NCBI GenBank assembly: GCA_012838305.1
Contig: DUPN01000089.1
Span: 1-56,471, forward strand
Length of the DNA stretch: 56,471 nt
Reading direction: 5' to 3'
Origin: Bacillota bacterium
GTDB lineage: Bacteria; Bacillota; Limnochordia; Darwinibacteriales; Darwinibacteriaceae
Below, one piece after another: positions 7,879 to 16,150 of this stretch. Made by a program: the position numbers and the translations under genes. The notes under the pieces are model-generated. The model ran no database searches and was not told where the DNA came from. It saw only the letters and a list, made by a program, of their open reading frames with translations. Numbering within the stretch: position 1 is the stretch's first letter; each line of letters opens with the position of its first letter.

Positions 7879-8394
7879 ATGGCAAAGCTTCCTATTGTCA
7901 CAGTCGGGGACCCCGTCTTGGAGCAAAGAGCAGAGGAAGTCCCCAAAATCACCAAGAAAGTGGCGAAATTGATCGATGATATGCTTGAAACCATGTATGA
8001 AGCCAATGGTGTTGGTTTGGCCGCCCCTCAGGTAGGGGTGAGCCAGCGGATCATTGTCTTGGACCCGGGGGACGGCCCGGTTATCATCGTCAACCCCGTC
8101 CTAAACGAAGCCAGTGGAGAGGAAATTGACGTGGAAGGCTGTCTGAGCATTCCTGAACGCTGGGTCTACGTGAAGCGTGCCACAGAGGTGGAAGTGACGG
8201 GTCTTAACGAAAAGGGAAAACCCCTGCGAGTCCAGGCAGAGGGCCTGTTTGCCAGGGCTCTGCAGCACGAAATTGACCATCTCGATGGAGTGCTCATGCT
8301 CGATCGAATGTTAGGTGAAGCAGAGGTCGTGCAAGTAGCGGATGAAGAAATGGCAGAGGCAGAAGAAGTGGAAGCAGCTGAAGAGGGTGAGTGA
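7879..8394 (+). CDS. def: Peptide deformylase
   Basis: Removes the formyl group from nascent N-formyl-methionine. The three metal/catalytic motifs are GVGLAAPQV (motif 1), EGCLS with Cys88 (motif 2) and HEIDH with His130, Glu131 and His134 (motif 3). After the catalytic core the protein ends in a very acidic tail rich in E and A (about 150-171), longer than in the minimal enzyme. A good GAGGTGAAG precedes ATG 7879. The gene abuts fmt directly (TGA then ATG), the usual pairing of formylation and deformylation. Confidence 0.97.
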   Translation: MAKLPIVTVGDPVLEQRAEEVPKITKKVAKLIDDMLETMYEANGVGLAAPQVGVSQRIIVLDPGDGPVIIVNPVLNEASGEEIDVEGCLSIPERWVYVKRATEVEVTGLNEKGKPLRVQAEGLFARALQHEIDHLDGVLMLDRMLGEAEVVQVADEEMAEAEEVEAAEEGE

Positions 8395-9312
8395 ATGCGG
8401 GTTCTTTTTATGGGTACCCCGGAGTTTGCCGTACCCAGTTTACGGGCGCTTATAGACGAACATGAAGTGGTAGCCGTTGTGACCCAGCCCGATCGCAGGA
8501 GGGGGCGGGGACAGAAATATGCCTTTTCACCTGTGAAGCAGGTGGCCCTAGAACACGGCCTGCCTGTTTTGCAGCCGGAGCGGATGGGAACGGAAGAGTT
8601 ACACCATGAACTCCAAGGGTACCAGGGGGATCTCTTTGTCGTTGTGGCCTTCGGACAGAAGCTGCCCGATGCAATTCTTGCCCTGCCGCCCCTGGGCTGT
8701 ATCAATGTACACAGTTCACTGCTGCCCAAATACCGCGGTGCAGCACCCATCAACGCAGCTATCCTGGCCGGGGACACCGTCACCGGAGTTAGTACCATGT
8801 ATATGGGATCGGGCTGGGATACTGGAGATATCATTCTCCAGGTCGAGGAGGCCATCCTACCTCGAGATACCGCTGGTTCCCTCCACGATCGACTGATGGT
8901 CAGGGGGGCGGAACTCCTCCAGGAGACTGTTCGCCAAATCGCAGAAGGCCGGGCACCCCGCATACCCCAAAACCACTCCCAAGCTACCTTCGCCTTTAAG
9001 CTGGCCAAAGAAGACGCCTTTTTTGGTTTTAACCGGCCCGCGGAGGAGCTGGATCGCCTGATTCGAGGAATGAACCCCTGGCCTTTAGCTTACACTGAGG
9101 TAAGGGGAGAAAAGGTGAAGATCTGGGAAGCCCTTCCCTGCTCCCAAGGGGGAACCCCAGGTAAGGTCCTGGCCCTGGAGGGATCAGGCCTGCTCGTTGC
9201 CTGTCAACAGGGATCGCTGTATCTGCAGCAGGTGCAGCGACCAGGCGGCAGGGTTGTCTCAGGTGCAGATTTTGCCAACGGCTTACGACTCTCTATTGGA
9301 GACATATTGTAA
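8395..9312 (+). CDS. fmt: Methionyl-tRNA formyltransferase
   Basis: Transfers formyl from 10-formyl-THF to Met-tRNAi. The catalytic Asn-x-His and SLLP loop appear as NVHSSLLPKYRGAAP (Asn104, His106), followed by WDTGDI with the catalytic Asp. The N-terminus MRVLFMGTPEFAVPSL is typical, and a C-terminal OB-like domain begins at about residue 205. The gene starts immediately after the def stop. Length 305 is close to the family norm of about 310. Confidence 0.97.
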   Translation: MRVLFMGTPEFAVPSLRALIDEHEVVAVVTQPDRRRGRGQKYAFSPVKQVALEHGLPVLQPERMGTEELHHELQGYQGDLFVVVAFGQKLPDAILALPPLGCINVHSSLLPKYRGAAPINAAILAGDTVTGVSTMYMGSGWDTGDIILQVEEAILPRDTAGSLHDRLMVRGAELLQETVRQIAEGRAPRIPQNHSQATFAFKLAKEDAFFGFNRPAEELDRLIRGMNPWPLAYTEVRGEKVKIWEALPCSQGGTPGKVLALEGSGLLVACQQGSLYLQQVQRPGGRVVSGADFANGLRLSIGDIL

Positions 9313-9335
9313 GTATAGAGAAAGGAGAGGGTGGA

Positions 9336-10016
9336 ATGTTCTACGATCCTACTTTTATTTTCGTTCTTCCCGCATTGTTTTTTGCCATGTGGGCGCAGTT
9401 CAGGGTGAACAGCACCTTTAGCCGCTACTTAAGGGAACGTTCCTATGCAGGTTTCACAGGAAGCCAGGTAGCCCGGCGCATCCTCGACGAAAACGGAATG
9501 CGCGATGTGAGCGTGGAACGTATCGGCGGTCAACTCAGCGATCACTACGATCCCCGGTCGAAAACCGTCCGCCTATCAAACGAGGTGTACAGTGGCACCA
9601 GTGTGGCCGCCTTAGGAGTGGCAGCCCACGAAGTGGGCCATGCCCTGCAGCATGCTAGGGACTACGGACCCCTGTCCCTAAGGACCAGCCTTTTTCCAGT
9701 GGCAAGTATCGGCTCGCAAATGGCTTTTCCCTTGTTTATGATTGGCTTTTTGTTTAGTTTCGACGTTCTGATGCTGGTGGGGATCTGGTTTTTCATTGCA
9801 GCTTTGGGTTTTCAGCTGATCACGCTGCCTGTGGAGTTTAACGCCTCAAGGAGGGCCCTGGCCCAGCTAAGTGAGGGCGGCTTCCTCACTGGCGCCGAAG
9901 TCCCCAAGGCCAAGGCAGTACTCAATGCGGCAGCCCTGACCTATGTAGCGGCAGTCGCTGTCTCGGCCACACAGCTGATTCGTCTGCTCCTGCTCAGAGG
10001 ATCGCGGAGACGCTGA
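9336..10016 (+). CDS. Membrane zinc metallopeptidase, YugP family
   Basis: A 226-residue integral membrane protein of the neutral zinc peptidase family (YugP, PF04298). A hydrophobic N-terminal helix (about 5-25) is followed by a soluble part with the zinc/catalytic motif AAHEVGHALQHA (His98, Glu99, His102), two or three hydrophobic helices (about 125-170), and a C-terminal helix (about 190-220). Substrates are unknown. Homologues often sit between fmt and rsmB in Clostridia, as here. It overlaps rsmB by one base (TGATG). Confidence 0.9.
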   Translation: MFYDPTFIFVLPALFFAMWAQFRVNSTFSRYLRERSYAGFTGSQVARRILDENGMRDVSVERIGGQLSDHYDPRSKTVRLSNEVYSGTSVAALGVAAHEVGHALQHARDYGPLSLRTSLFPVASIGSQMAFPLFMIGFLFSFDVLMLVGIWFFIAALGFQLITLPVEFNASRRALAQLSEGGFLTGAEVPKAKAVLNAAALTYVAAVAVSATQLIRLLLLRGSRRR

Positions 10017-11350
10017 TGAAGCCTGTCACCAATCCTCGTCAGCTGGCCGTCTTGACCTTACATGAACTGGAGGAAAGAGGGGACTTCCTACGGGAAGTCC
10101 TCGATTTGCATTTGCGCCAAAATGCCCTAAGCGTCCTTGACCAGGGCCTGTACACCGAGTTGGTCTACGGAACAGTACGCATGCGCCGCAACCTCGACTA
10201 TATCTTGTCCCAGTTTAGCTCAAGGCCCCTGGAGAAGCTCGATGGCCATATCCTGCAGCTTCTGCGTACAGCCTTGTACCAGATTCTCTACCTTGATCGG
10301 GTACCCCCGGCCGCAGCAGTGAACGAAGCGGTCAAATTGGCGCGCCATTTTGGCCATGAGGGAGTGGCCAAGTTCACCAATGCAGTGCTACGCCAAGTGC
10401 AGCGCAAACAGAATACCATTTTCTATCCCTCGATAGAAGACGACCCGGTCGAGCATATCGGACTGAAGCATTCTTTTCCCTCCTGGATCGTAAAAATGTG
10501 GGTCGAAAAATGGGGGAGTAAAGAGGCAGCTCGCTTGTGCCAGGCCATGAACGAGGTGCCCCAGATGCATCTGCGGGTGAACACCCTGAAGACATCCCCA
10601 GCGGAGGTACGATCCCATTTCGAAGGGCAGGGGGCCACTGTGCAGGCCGGCCGCTATCTGCCCGAGGTCCTCCAGGTCCGGCCGGCTCACCTTGTGGTCC
10701 ATGACCCATGGCTGGAGCAAGGTATGTACTACATTCAGGATGAAAGCAGCGCCCTGGCCGCCCATGCCCTCCAGGTTGAGCCGGGGCAGAGGGTGTATGA
10801 TCTATGCAGTGCTCCTGGGGGAAAAGCCACCCACCTCGCCCAGCTGATGGAGGACCAAGGTCAGATCCTGGCCCTGGACATGAAGGAAAACCGCCTGGGT
10901 TTGGTGAAGGAGAACGCTGCCAAGCTTGGCATTTCCATTATTGAGACACGCCAGGGCGATGCAACCCAAGACCTTGGTTTACCTCCCGCCCAGAGAGTGT
11001 TAGTCGATGCACCCTGTTCCGGTCTTGGCACCATGCGTCATCGTCCCGATATCCGCTGGCGAAAAAAACCCGGGGAAATCCTGGAATTGGCCCTGCTCCA
11101 AAAAAAGATCCTCCAGGCCGCAGCCAACTATGTAGCCCCCGGAGGGCTCCTGCTCTATTCCACCTGCACCTTAACGGCAGATGAAAACGAAGACGTAGCT
11201 ACGTGGTTCTTAGACACCCATCGCGATTTCCAGGGGCATCCCCTACCTTCCTGGTTTCCCGCCTCCCCCGAGCCCAGCTGGACTCGGACCTTTCTTCCCC
11301 ATAAACACAGTCTAGATGGGTTTTTTGTGTCGGTTTTTATAAAATATTGA
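10016..11350 (+). CDS. rsmB: 16S rRNA m5C967 methyltransferase RsmB
   Basis: A 444-residue SAM-dependent rRNA methylase. The N-terminal NusB-like RNA-binding domain is about 1-140 (QGLYTELVYGTVRMRRNLDY). The Rossmann domain has LCSAPGGKATHLA for SAM, the DAPCSGLGTMRHRPD motif with Cys334, and YSTCTL with Cys384, the pair of cysteines used by RNA m5C enzymes. It is coupled to the upstream protease gene by TGATG. In Bacillus rlmN follows; here about 1.3 kb is inserted. Confidence 0.96.
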   Translation: MKPVTNPRQLAVLTLHELEERGDFLREVLDLHLRQNALSVLDQGLYTELVYGTVRMRRNLDYILSQFSSRPLEKLDGHILQLLRTALYQILYLDRVPPAAAVNEAVKLARHFGHEGVAKFTNAVLRQVQRKQNTIFYPSIEDDPVEHIGLKHSFPSWIVKMWVEKWGSKEAARLCQAMNEVPQMHLRVNTLKTSPAEVRSHFEGQGATVQAGRYLPEVLQVRPAHLVVHDPWLEQGMYYIQDESSALAAHALQVEPGQRVYDLCSAPGGKATHLAQLMEDQGQILALDMKENRLGLVKENAAKLGISIIETRQGDATQDLGLPPAQRVLVDAPCSGLGTMRHRPDIRWRKKPGEILELALLQKKILQAAANYVAPGGLLLYSTCTLTADENEDVATWFLDTHRDFQGHPLPSWFPASPEPSWTRTFLPHKHSLDGFFVSVFIKY

Positions 11351-11420
11351 GTAAAAGAATGATTACCAATTTAGCAGGATATCCAAATTGTTCGTCGAAT
11401 TTCCTCTAGCGAAACGTAAA

Positions 11421-12185
11421 ATGGGGGGGCTGTGGGTGCGAATTCTTGTCGTGGACAACAATGTGGAGCTTTGTCGCGTACTGCAAGCTTATCTGGACGC
11501 CGAGCACGACCTAGAAGTCGTAGGCATAGCTTACGACGGTGAACAGGCGTTAACCCAGATTCAGAGTCTGGAGCCTGATGTCGTTTTGTTGGATATCACT
11601 ATGCCCCATCTAGACGGGGTAGGGGTCTTGGAAAGGCTACATACTCTGGATCTGAGGCGTAAACCCAAAATCTTGGCCATCACAGCGTTCAGTACCGATG
11701 GACTGCTGGCGCATTTGATGGCTCTCGGTGCTGACTTTTTCTTGGTGAAACCCTTCAAATTGGATATTCTGGCCCAAAGGCTGCGGCAGTTTGCCCAGGC
11801 CGACCCGAAAATGGCCGCCCTGGAGGAGGCTCCGACTTCGGAGACCCGACTCACCGCCGATCAGCGGGTGACCAGGCTTTTGCATACCATGGGGGTGCCG
11901 CCCCATTACAAGGGGTTTTCCTATCTAAAAGAGGCGGTACTGATGTACAGCGATGATGGTTACTTCGCAGGAGGACTGACCAAAGAACTCTATCCAACCC
12001 TGGCCAAGAAGTACCATACCACGGCCAGCGGAGTGGAAGCGGCCATTCGCAACGCGGTGGTAGCAGCGTGGGAAAATGGTAATCGCGAGTTCATCCGCAA
12101 GCTCTGCGAACCCTATTGCCGAGAGCGGATGCCAACCAACTCCCTGATTATTGCCAAGGTGTCCGAAGAAGGGCGGGCACACTAG
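11421..12185 (+). CDS. Spo0A-type sporulation response regulator with divergent recognition helix
   Basis: Two domains: a receiver (about 6-125; phospho-acceptor Asp58 in LLDITMP, Thr in AITAF, Lys110 in LVKPF) and a Spo0A C-terminal DNA-binding domain (about 145-250; MGVPPHYKGFSYLKEAV, LTKELYPTLAKKYHTTAS, PTNSLIIAKV). Phosphorylated Spo0A is the master switch for sporulation. Two deviations stand out. The acidic pair at the start of the receiver is D-N, not D-D. The recognition helix reads SGVEAAIR, where Spo0A normally has SRVERAIR, so two arginines that face DNA are lost. Usual spo0A neighbours (spoIVB, recN) are absent. This may be a paralogue. The start is uncertain: ATG 11421 is taken, but GTG 11436 has a G-run at the right distance and TTG 11388 is in frame. 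Confidence 0.85.
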   Translation: MGGLWVRILVVDNNVELCRVLQAYLDAEHDLEVVGIAYDGEQALTQIQSLEPDVVLLDITMPHLDGVGVLERLHTLDLRRKPKILAITAFSTDGLLAHLMALGADFFLVKPFKLDILAQRLRQFAQADPKMAALEEAPTSETRLTADQRVTRLLHTMGVPPHYKGFSYLKEAVLMYSDDGYFAGGLTKELYPTLAKKYHTTASGVEAAIRNAVVAAWENGNREFIRKLCEPYCRERMPTNSLIIAKVSEEGRAH

Positions 12186-12228
12186 CATATCCTCAGGGCG
12201 CGCATCCCCCGCAGATCCTGGTTACCCG

Positions 12229-12258
12229 TTGACAAAGGGGTCTCTTGGGGTTTATACT
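12229..12258 (+). promoter_or_regulatory. Sigma-A promoter of tRNA-Pro
   Basis: TTGACA (12229-12234) and TATACT (12253-12258) are separated by 18 bases, and the tRNA begins 8 bases after the -10 box. A perfect -35 with a good -10 fits a strong stable-RNA promoter. Confidence 0.85.
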
Positions 12259-12265
12259 AAATCTG

Positions 12266-12650
<385 letters not shown>

Positions 12651-12680
12651 TCTGGCACCCCTTGCATTGGAGGTTCATAC

Positions 12681-13709
12681 ATGGAACTGCTCGGGCTTTT
12701 TCCCGAAGAAATCAAAGAGTGGCTGCAGAGTCACGGAATCCCCGCCTTCCGGGGCGATCAGATCTTCTCTTGGCTGCACAAACACGCTGTAGAGCGCTTC
12801 GAGCAGATGACAAATGTACCTGGAGATGTGATCCTGCGTCTCCAGGAAGCCTTCGGGACGCCGTGGCCCCTGGAGCTTGCAGCGAGGCGCAGATCCTTGG
12901 ATGGAACGGAAAAGTATCTGTTTGCCCTCAAGGACCAAACCACAATCGAGACAGTCTATCTTCCCGAGGAGGAGCGGCAGACGGTCTGCCTTTCGACCCA
13001 GGTTGGCTGCGCCATGAACTGTTCCTTTTGTGCCACGGGTCAAAGCGGCTATGTGCGCAATCTCTCGGCTGCAGAAATCGTGACACAGGTCTTGTGGCTA
13101 GAGCACCAACTGCGCGCCTTTGGCAAGAGTATTACCAATGTCGTCTATATGGGTATGGGAGAACCACTGGCCAACTACGGGGCGGTCCTGCGCTCGGCCC
13201 ACTTGCTGAACCATCCCCAGGGACGCAATTTGGGTGCCAGGCGCCTAACCATCTCCACTTGCGGCCTGGTGCCGCAAATCAGGGCTTTGGCCAACGAAGA
13301 GCTTCAGGTGAATCTAGCCGTCTCCCTGCACGCAGTGACAGACGCTGACCGCTCCAGGATCATGCCCGTCAATCGGCGTTTCCCCCTGCAAGAACTGCTG
13401 CAAGCTTGCGATTACTACACGCAGCAAACAAACCGCCGCATCTCCTATGAGTATGCCCTAATCGGCGGCGTTAATGATTCGCTGGCAGCAGCGCACCGCC
13501 TGCGCCAACTGCTTCAGGGCCGCCTCTGTCATGTGAACTTGATTCCCATCAATCCCGTTGGAACCGAAAGGAGACCGTCCATGGCGAAGGTGGCCCAGTT
13601 TGCTAAGGTTCTGGAAGAGGGGCGAGTTCCCGTATCCATTCGCAAGGAGCGGGGGACGGACATTGAAGCAGCATGTGGCCAACTACGTCAAACCCAACTA
13701 CAGGAGTGA
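12681..13709 (+). CDS. rlmN: 23S rRNA (A2503-C2)/tRNA methyltransferase RlmN
   Basis: A 342-residue radical-SAM enzyme that methylates C2 of A2503 in 23S rRNA and A37 in some tRNAs. The [4Fe-4S] motif is CAMNCSFC (Cys110, Cys114, Cys117). GMGEPLANY binds SAM, and the second catalytic cysteine is Cys332 near the C-terminus (IEAACGQL). Start chosen: ATG 12681 behind GGAGGT (12669-12674). In Bacillus it also precedes the PP2C/PASTA-kinase pair. Confidence 0.97.
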   Translation: MELLGLFPEEIKEWLQSHGIPAFRGDQIFSWLHKHAVERFEQMTNVPGDVILRLQEAFGTPWPLELAARRRSLDGTEKYLFALKDQTTIETVYLPEEERQTVCLSTQVGCAMNCSFCATGQSGYVRNLSAAEIVTQVLWLEHQLRAFGKSITNVVYMGMGEPLANYGAVLRSAHLLNHPQGRNLGARRLTISTCGLVPQIRALANEELQVNLAVSLHAVTDADRSRIMPVNRRFPLQELLQACDYYTQQTNRRISYEYALIGGVNDSLAAAHRLRQLLQGRLCHVNLIPINPVGTERRPSMAKVAQFAKVLEEGRVPVSIRKERGTDIEAACGQLRQTQLQE

Positions 13710-13714
13710 CAAAT

Positions 13715-14140
13715 TTGCTGGACCGGTTCAAAGCGCGGATCGCAACAATAATCGCTGGATTAAAAGGGAAACCCTCAAGGCAGGACGAACATAGAGAGGA
13801 TAGAATCGATGATCTGGGCCCCACCAAAGAGTACAGGCGCACCCCTACTCCTAAGATGCGCCTGGAGGGGCGAGCGTATCTCCTGACGGAGTCAGGAGCC
13901 ATTATGCTCCAACCAGGGTTTTCGGTGGGGCGGGGCGAGAGCTGTCACCTCAAGCTTACCGATCCTGGTGCCAGCCGAGTCCATGCCAGTTTCACCCCGG
14001 TGGGTGCGGGGTGGTTACTGAAAGATAATGCCAGTAAGAACGGAACCTTGTTAAATGGAAAGTCCATACGCAGCGCTGTACTGAAGTCAGGTGATCAGAT
14101 CCAAATTGGGCAGACGATGTTGATCTACGAGGAGAGATGA
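13715..14140 (+). CDS. FHA-domain protein
   Basis: A 141-residue protein: an N-terminal basic amphipathic region (about 1-45) and a C-terminal FHA domain (about 60-138) with the phosphothreonine-binding signatures VGRG, SRVHASF, KNGTLLNG and GDQIQIG. FHA domains bind pThr proteins. Being encoded with a Ser/Thr kinase and phosphatase, it is probably a kinase substrate or reader, like FhaB in Actinobacteria. Start chosen: TTG 13715, eight bases after AGGAG (13702-13706), giving MLDRFKARI, a common start for this subfamily. Confidence 0.9.
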   Translation: MLDRFKARIATIIAGLKGKPSRQDEHREDRIDDLGPTKEYRRTPTPKMRLEGRAYLLTESGAIMLQPGFSVGRGESCHLKLTDPGASRVHASFTPVGAGWLLKDNASKNGTLLNGKSIRSAVLKSGDQIQIGQTMLIYEER

Positions 14141-14142
14141 AC

Positions 14143-14241
14143 ATGGCCCTGATCCACTGGATAGCTAGGGCGATTGTAGTGGTTTGGCTGGTGAGAATTG
14201 TCCTTCAGTTTGTCAAAGCTATGCTCGAAGAGCTAAAGTAG
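14143..14241 (+). CDS. Tiny single-pass membrane peptide, 32 aa
   Basis: An ATG at 14143, eight bases after GAGGAG (14129-14134), opens 32 codons ending at TAG 14239-14241. The peptide begins MALIHWIARAIVVVWLVRIV and ends in a charged amphipathic stretch with EELK, so it has one strongly hydrophobic helix. It fills the space between the FHA gene (2 bases) and the PP2C gene (11 bases), and its stop overlaps the PP2C ribosome-binding site. It could be a small membrane partner of the kinase/SEDS complex. I know of no named family. The ribosome-binding site and the tight packing support it being real. Confidence 0.65.
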   Translation: MALIHWIARAIVVVWLVRIVLQFVKAMLEELK

Positions 14242-14252
14242 GAGTGTTAGCC

Positions 14253-14963
14253 GTGGATGTAAAGTCAGCAACAGATGTGGGACGTGTAAGGGAAAATAAT
14301 GAAGACGCCTTTTGGGTCGCCTCAAACTGCCTTGTTGTCTGTGACGGCATGGGGGGACATCAAGCTGGAGAAGTAGCAGCGGCCATGGCAATCCAAACGG
14401 TCTCAGAATTCCCCTTTCGCGGTCAAGACCCCGAGGAGGAAGTAATGGCAGCCATTTGGCAGGCGCAGGAAAAGATCGCCCGCGCCTCTGCGGAAAATGC
14501 AAGCTACAGCGGCATGGGGAGCACCATCACGCTGGTCTGGATCTCCGAACCCGGCCAGGACGGAATCTCCCGGCTGACCTGCGGGCATGTGGGGGACAGC
14601 CGCTGTTACGTTTACTCTCAAGGGGTCTTGGAGCAGATCACCAGTGACCACTCTGTCGTTGGCGCCCTCCTTCGTTCGGGCAATATTACCTCTCTCGAGG
14701 CCCGTGTCCATCCCAAGAAGCATGTCCTTACCCAGGCTTTAGGTTCCCCGGATGTCAAAATTGAGCTGATCTCCAGGGATCTCGAACCTGGGTCCCTGGT
14801 CCTGCTCTGCACCGACGGCCTCAGCGACCTTGTGGATGACTCCCAGATCGCAAACATACTGCAGAAAGGCTTTGACTCCAACGACTTGGCCCAGGATTTA
14901 GTGGACCTAGCCAACGCAATGGGTGGAATTGATAACATTACGGTGATTGTGGCCGAGGTGTAG
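14253..14963 (+). CDS. prpC: PP2C-family Ser/Thr protein phosphatase (PrpC/PstP type)
   Basis: A 236-residue metal-dependent phosphatase that reverses the PASTA kinase. Motifs: GRVRENNEDAFW, CDGMGGHQAGEVAA (metal-binding Asp and Gly), CGHVGDSRCYV, SDHSVV, LLCTDGLSDLV and GGIDNITVIV. It has no transmembrane segment, unlike mycobacterial PstP. Start chosen: GTG 14253, eight bases after AGGAG (14240-14244); longer in-frame starts lie in the preceding small gene. Confidence 0.95.
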   Translation: MDVKSATDVGRVRENNEDAFWVASNCLVVCDGMGGHQAGEVAAAMAIQTVSEFPFRGQDPEEEVMAAIWQAQEKIARASAENASYSGMGSTITLVWISEPGQDGISRLTCGHVGDSRCYVYSQGVLEQITSDHSVVGALLRSGNITSLEARVHPKKHVLTQALGSPDVKIELISRDLEPGSLVLLCTDGLSDLVDDSQIANILQKGFDSNDLAQDLVDLANAMGGIDNITVIVAEV

Positions 14964-14979
14964 CCAAGGAGGAATTTCC

Positions 14980-16149
14980 GTGATCAGAACCCTCTATCGT
15001 GCTTGGTTGGAGTTTACCAGTTGGCTTGCGGCCCTCATCTTATGGCTGTTCCTCTTGCAGGGTCAAGTGTACTGGTGGCAACCTTTGCTACTTTGGGTTA
15101 CGTTCATGGTCCTCTTTTTCCTAACTCGGGCCTGGGGGTATGACCCCGGGGCGATGCCCTTTACGGCCGTCTTGGCTTTGACGGGATGGGCGTTTCTAAC
15201 CCGTCTCAATCCCACCTGGGCCACAGCGCAGTTCTGGGGAGTCCTGGCGGGCTCAGCAGCGTACCTGGTTGGTATCTGGGTGGGTTCCCGCAAACTGTCC
15301 TATCCGCTCTTGTGGGCCTCTGCGGCTCTGGGTCTGGTCTTCGTCACCGCCCTCGTTGGGGAAAGCGCAGGTGGAGCCAGAGCCTGGTTACGGGTGGGGG
15401 GACTCCGTTTTCAGCCGGTGGAACTGGCCCGCATTGCCCTTGTGATCTACCTGGCACAAGCTCTCAGCCAAGGACGTTCCAAGTACGAACTGTATGCAAT
15501 CTTAACTGTTTTCTTCTCAGTCTTAGCCTGGCAAAGAGACCTAGGACCTGCCCTTCTAGTCTTCTTTGTATTTGCTTGGATGTCCCTGGCCTGGAAGTTT
15601 ACCTGGCCCAAGTTTCTCCTCTATCTGGCGGCGACGGCGGGGGGCTTTGCAGCTGCATTCTATTTTTTCCCTCACCTGCGCACTCGGGCCATCGCCTGGC
15701 TCCGGCCCTGGGACTATTTGGACAGTAAAGGGTATCAGATCCTCCAAGGCCTCTTTGCTCTGCGAAGCGGCGGCCTGGTAGGTCAGGGACTGGGGGAAGG
15801 GATGGACTATGTGATTCCCCAGGTGCACACGGATTATCTGTTTGCAGTCATCGGGGAGGAGTTTGGACTCTTGGGCACCCTGGCCCTCTTAGTTGCCTAC
15901 CTGAGTTTGGCCTTTTGGGCTATGCAGCTGCTGCAGGACGTTCCCGATCAGACTCTCCGCCTGACAGGACTGGGCCTGAGCCTGCTCCTCCATATCCAGG
16001 TGTTTATGGTGGTAGGGGGCATCTTGCGGATTGTACCCTTCTCCGGTATGACCTTGCCTTTGGTAAGTTATGGATCCACATCCTTAGTGGCACAGCTGGC
16101 CCTTTTGGGCCTGGTCACAGGTCTGGGGCAAAAAAGGAGCGTGGAGTAA
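14980..16149 (+). CDS. SEDS peptidoglycan polymerase (FtsW/RodA/SpoVE family)
   Basis: A 389-residue polytopic membrane protein with about ten TM helices. SEDS signatures are GARAWLRVGGLRFQPVELARIALVIYLA, the RDLGPALL loop, and PQVHTDYLFAVIGEEFGL before the last helices, ending with the PFSGMTLPLVSYGSTS motif. It polymerises lipid II glycan strands together with a class B PBP, which is encoded next. Start chosen: GTG 14980 after AAGGAGG (14966-14972). Its position beside the PASTA kinase matches rodA in the actinobacterial pknAB cluster, not the usual Bacillus layout. Confidence 0.94.
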   Translation: MIRTLYRAWLEFTSWLAALILWLFLLQGQVYWWQPLLLWVTFMVLFFLTRAWGYDPGAMPFTAVLALTGWAFLTRLNPTWATAQFWGVLAGSAAYLVGIWVGSRKLSYPLLWASAALGLVFVTALVGESAGGARAWLRVGGLRFQPVELARIALVIYLAQALSQGRSKYELYAILTVFFSVLAWQRDLGPALLVFFVFAWMSLAWKFTWPKFLLYLAATAGGFAAAFYFFPHLRTRAIAWLRPWDYLDSKGYQILQGLFALRSGGLVGQGLGEGMDYVIPQVHTDYLFAVIGEEFGLLGTLALLVAYLSLAFWAMQLLQDVPDQTLRLTGLGLSLLLHIQVFMVVGGILRIVPFSGMTLPLVSYGSTSLVAQLALLGLVTGLGQKRSVE

Positions 16150-16150
16150 G

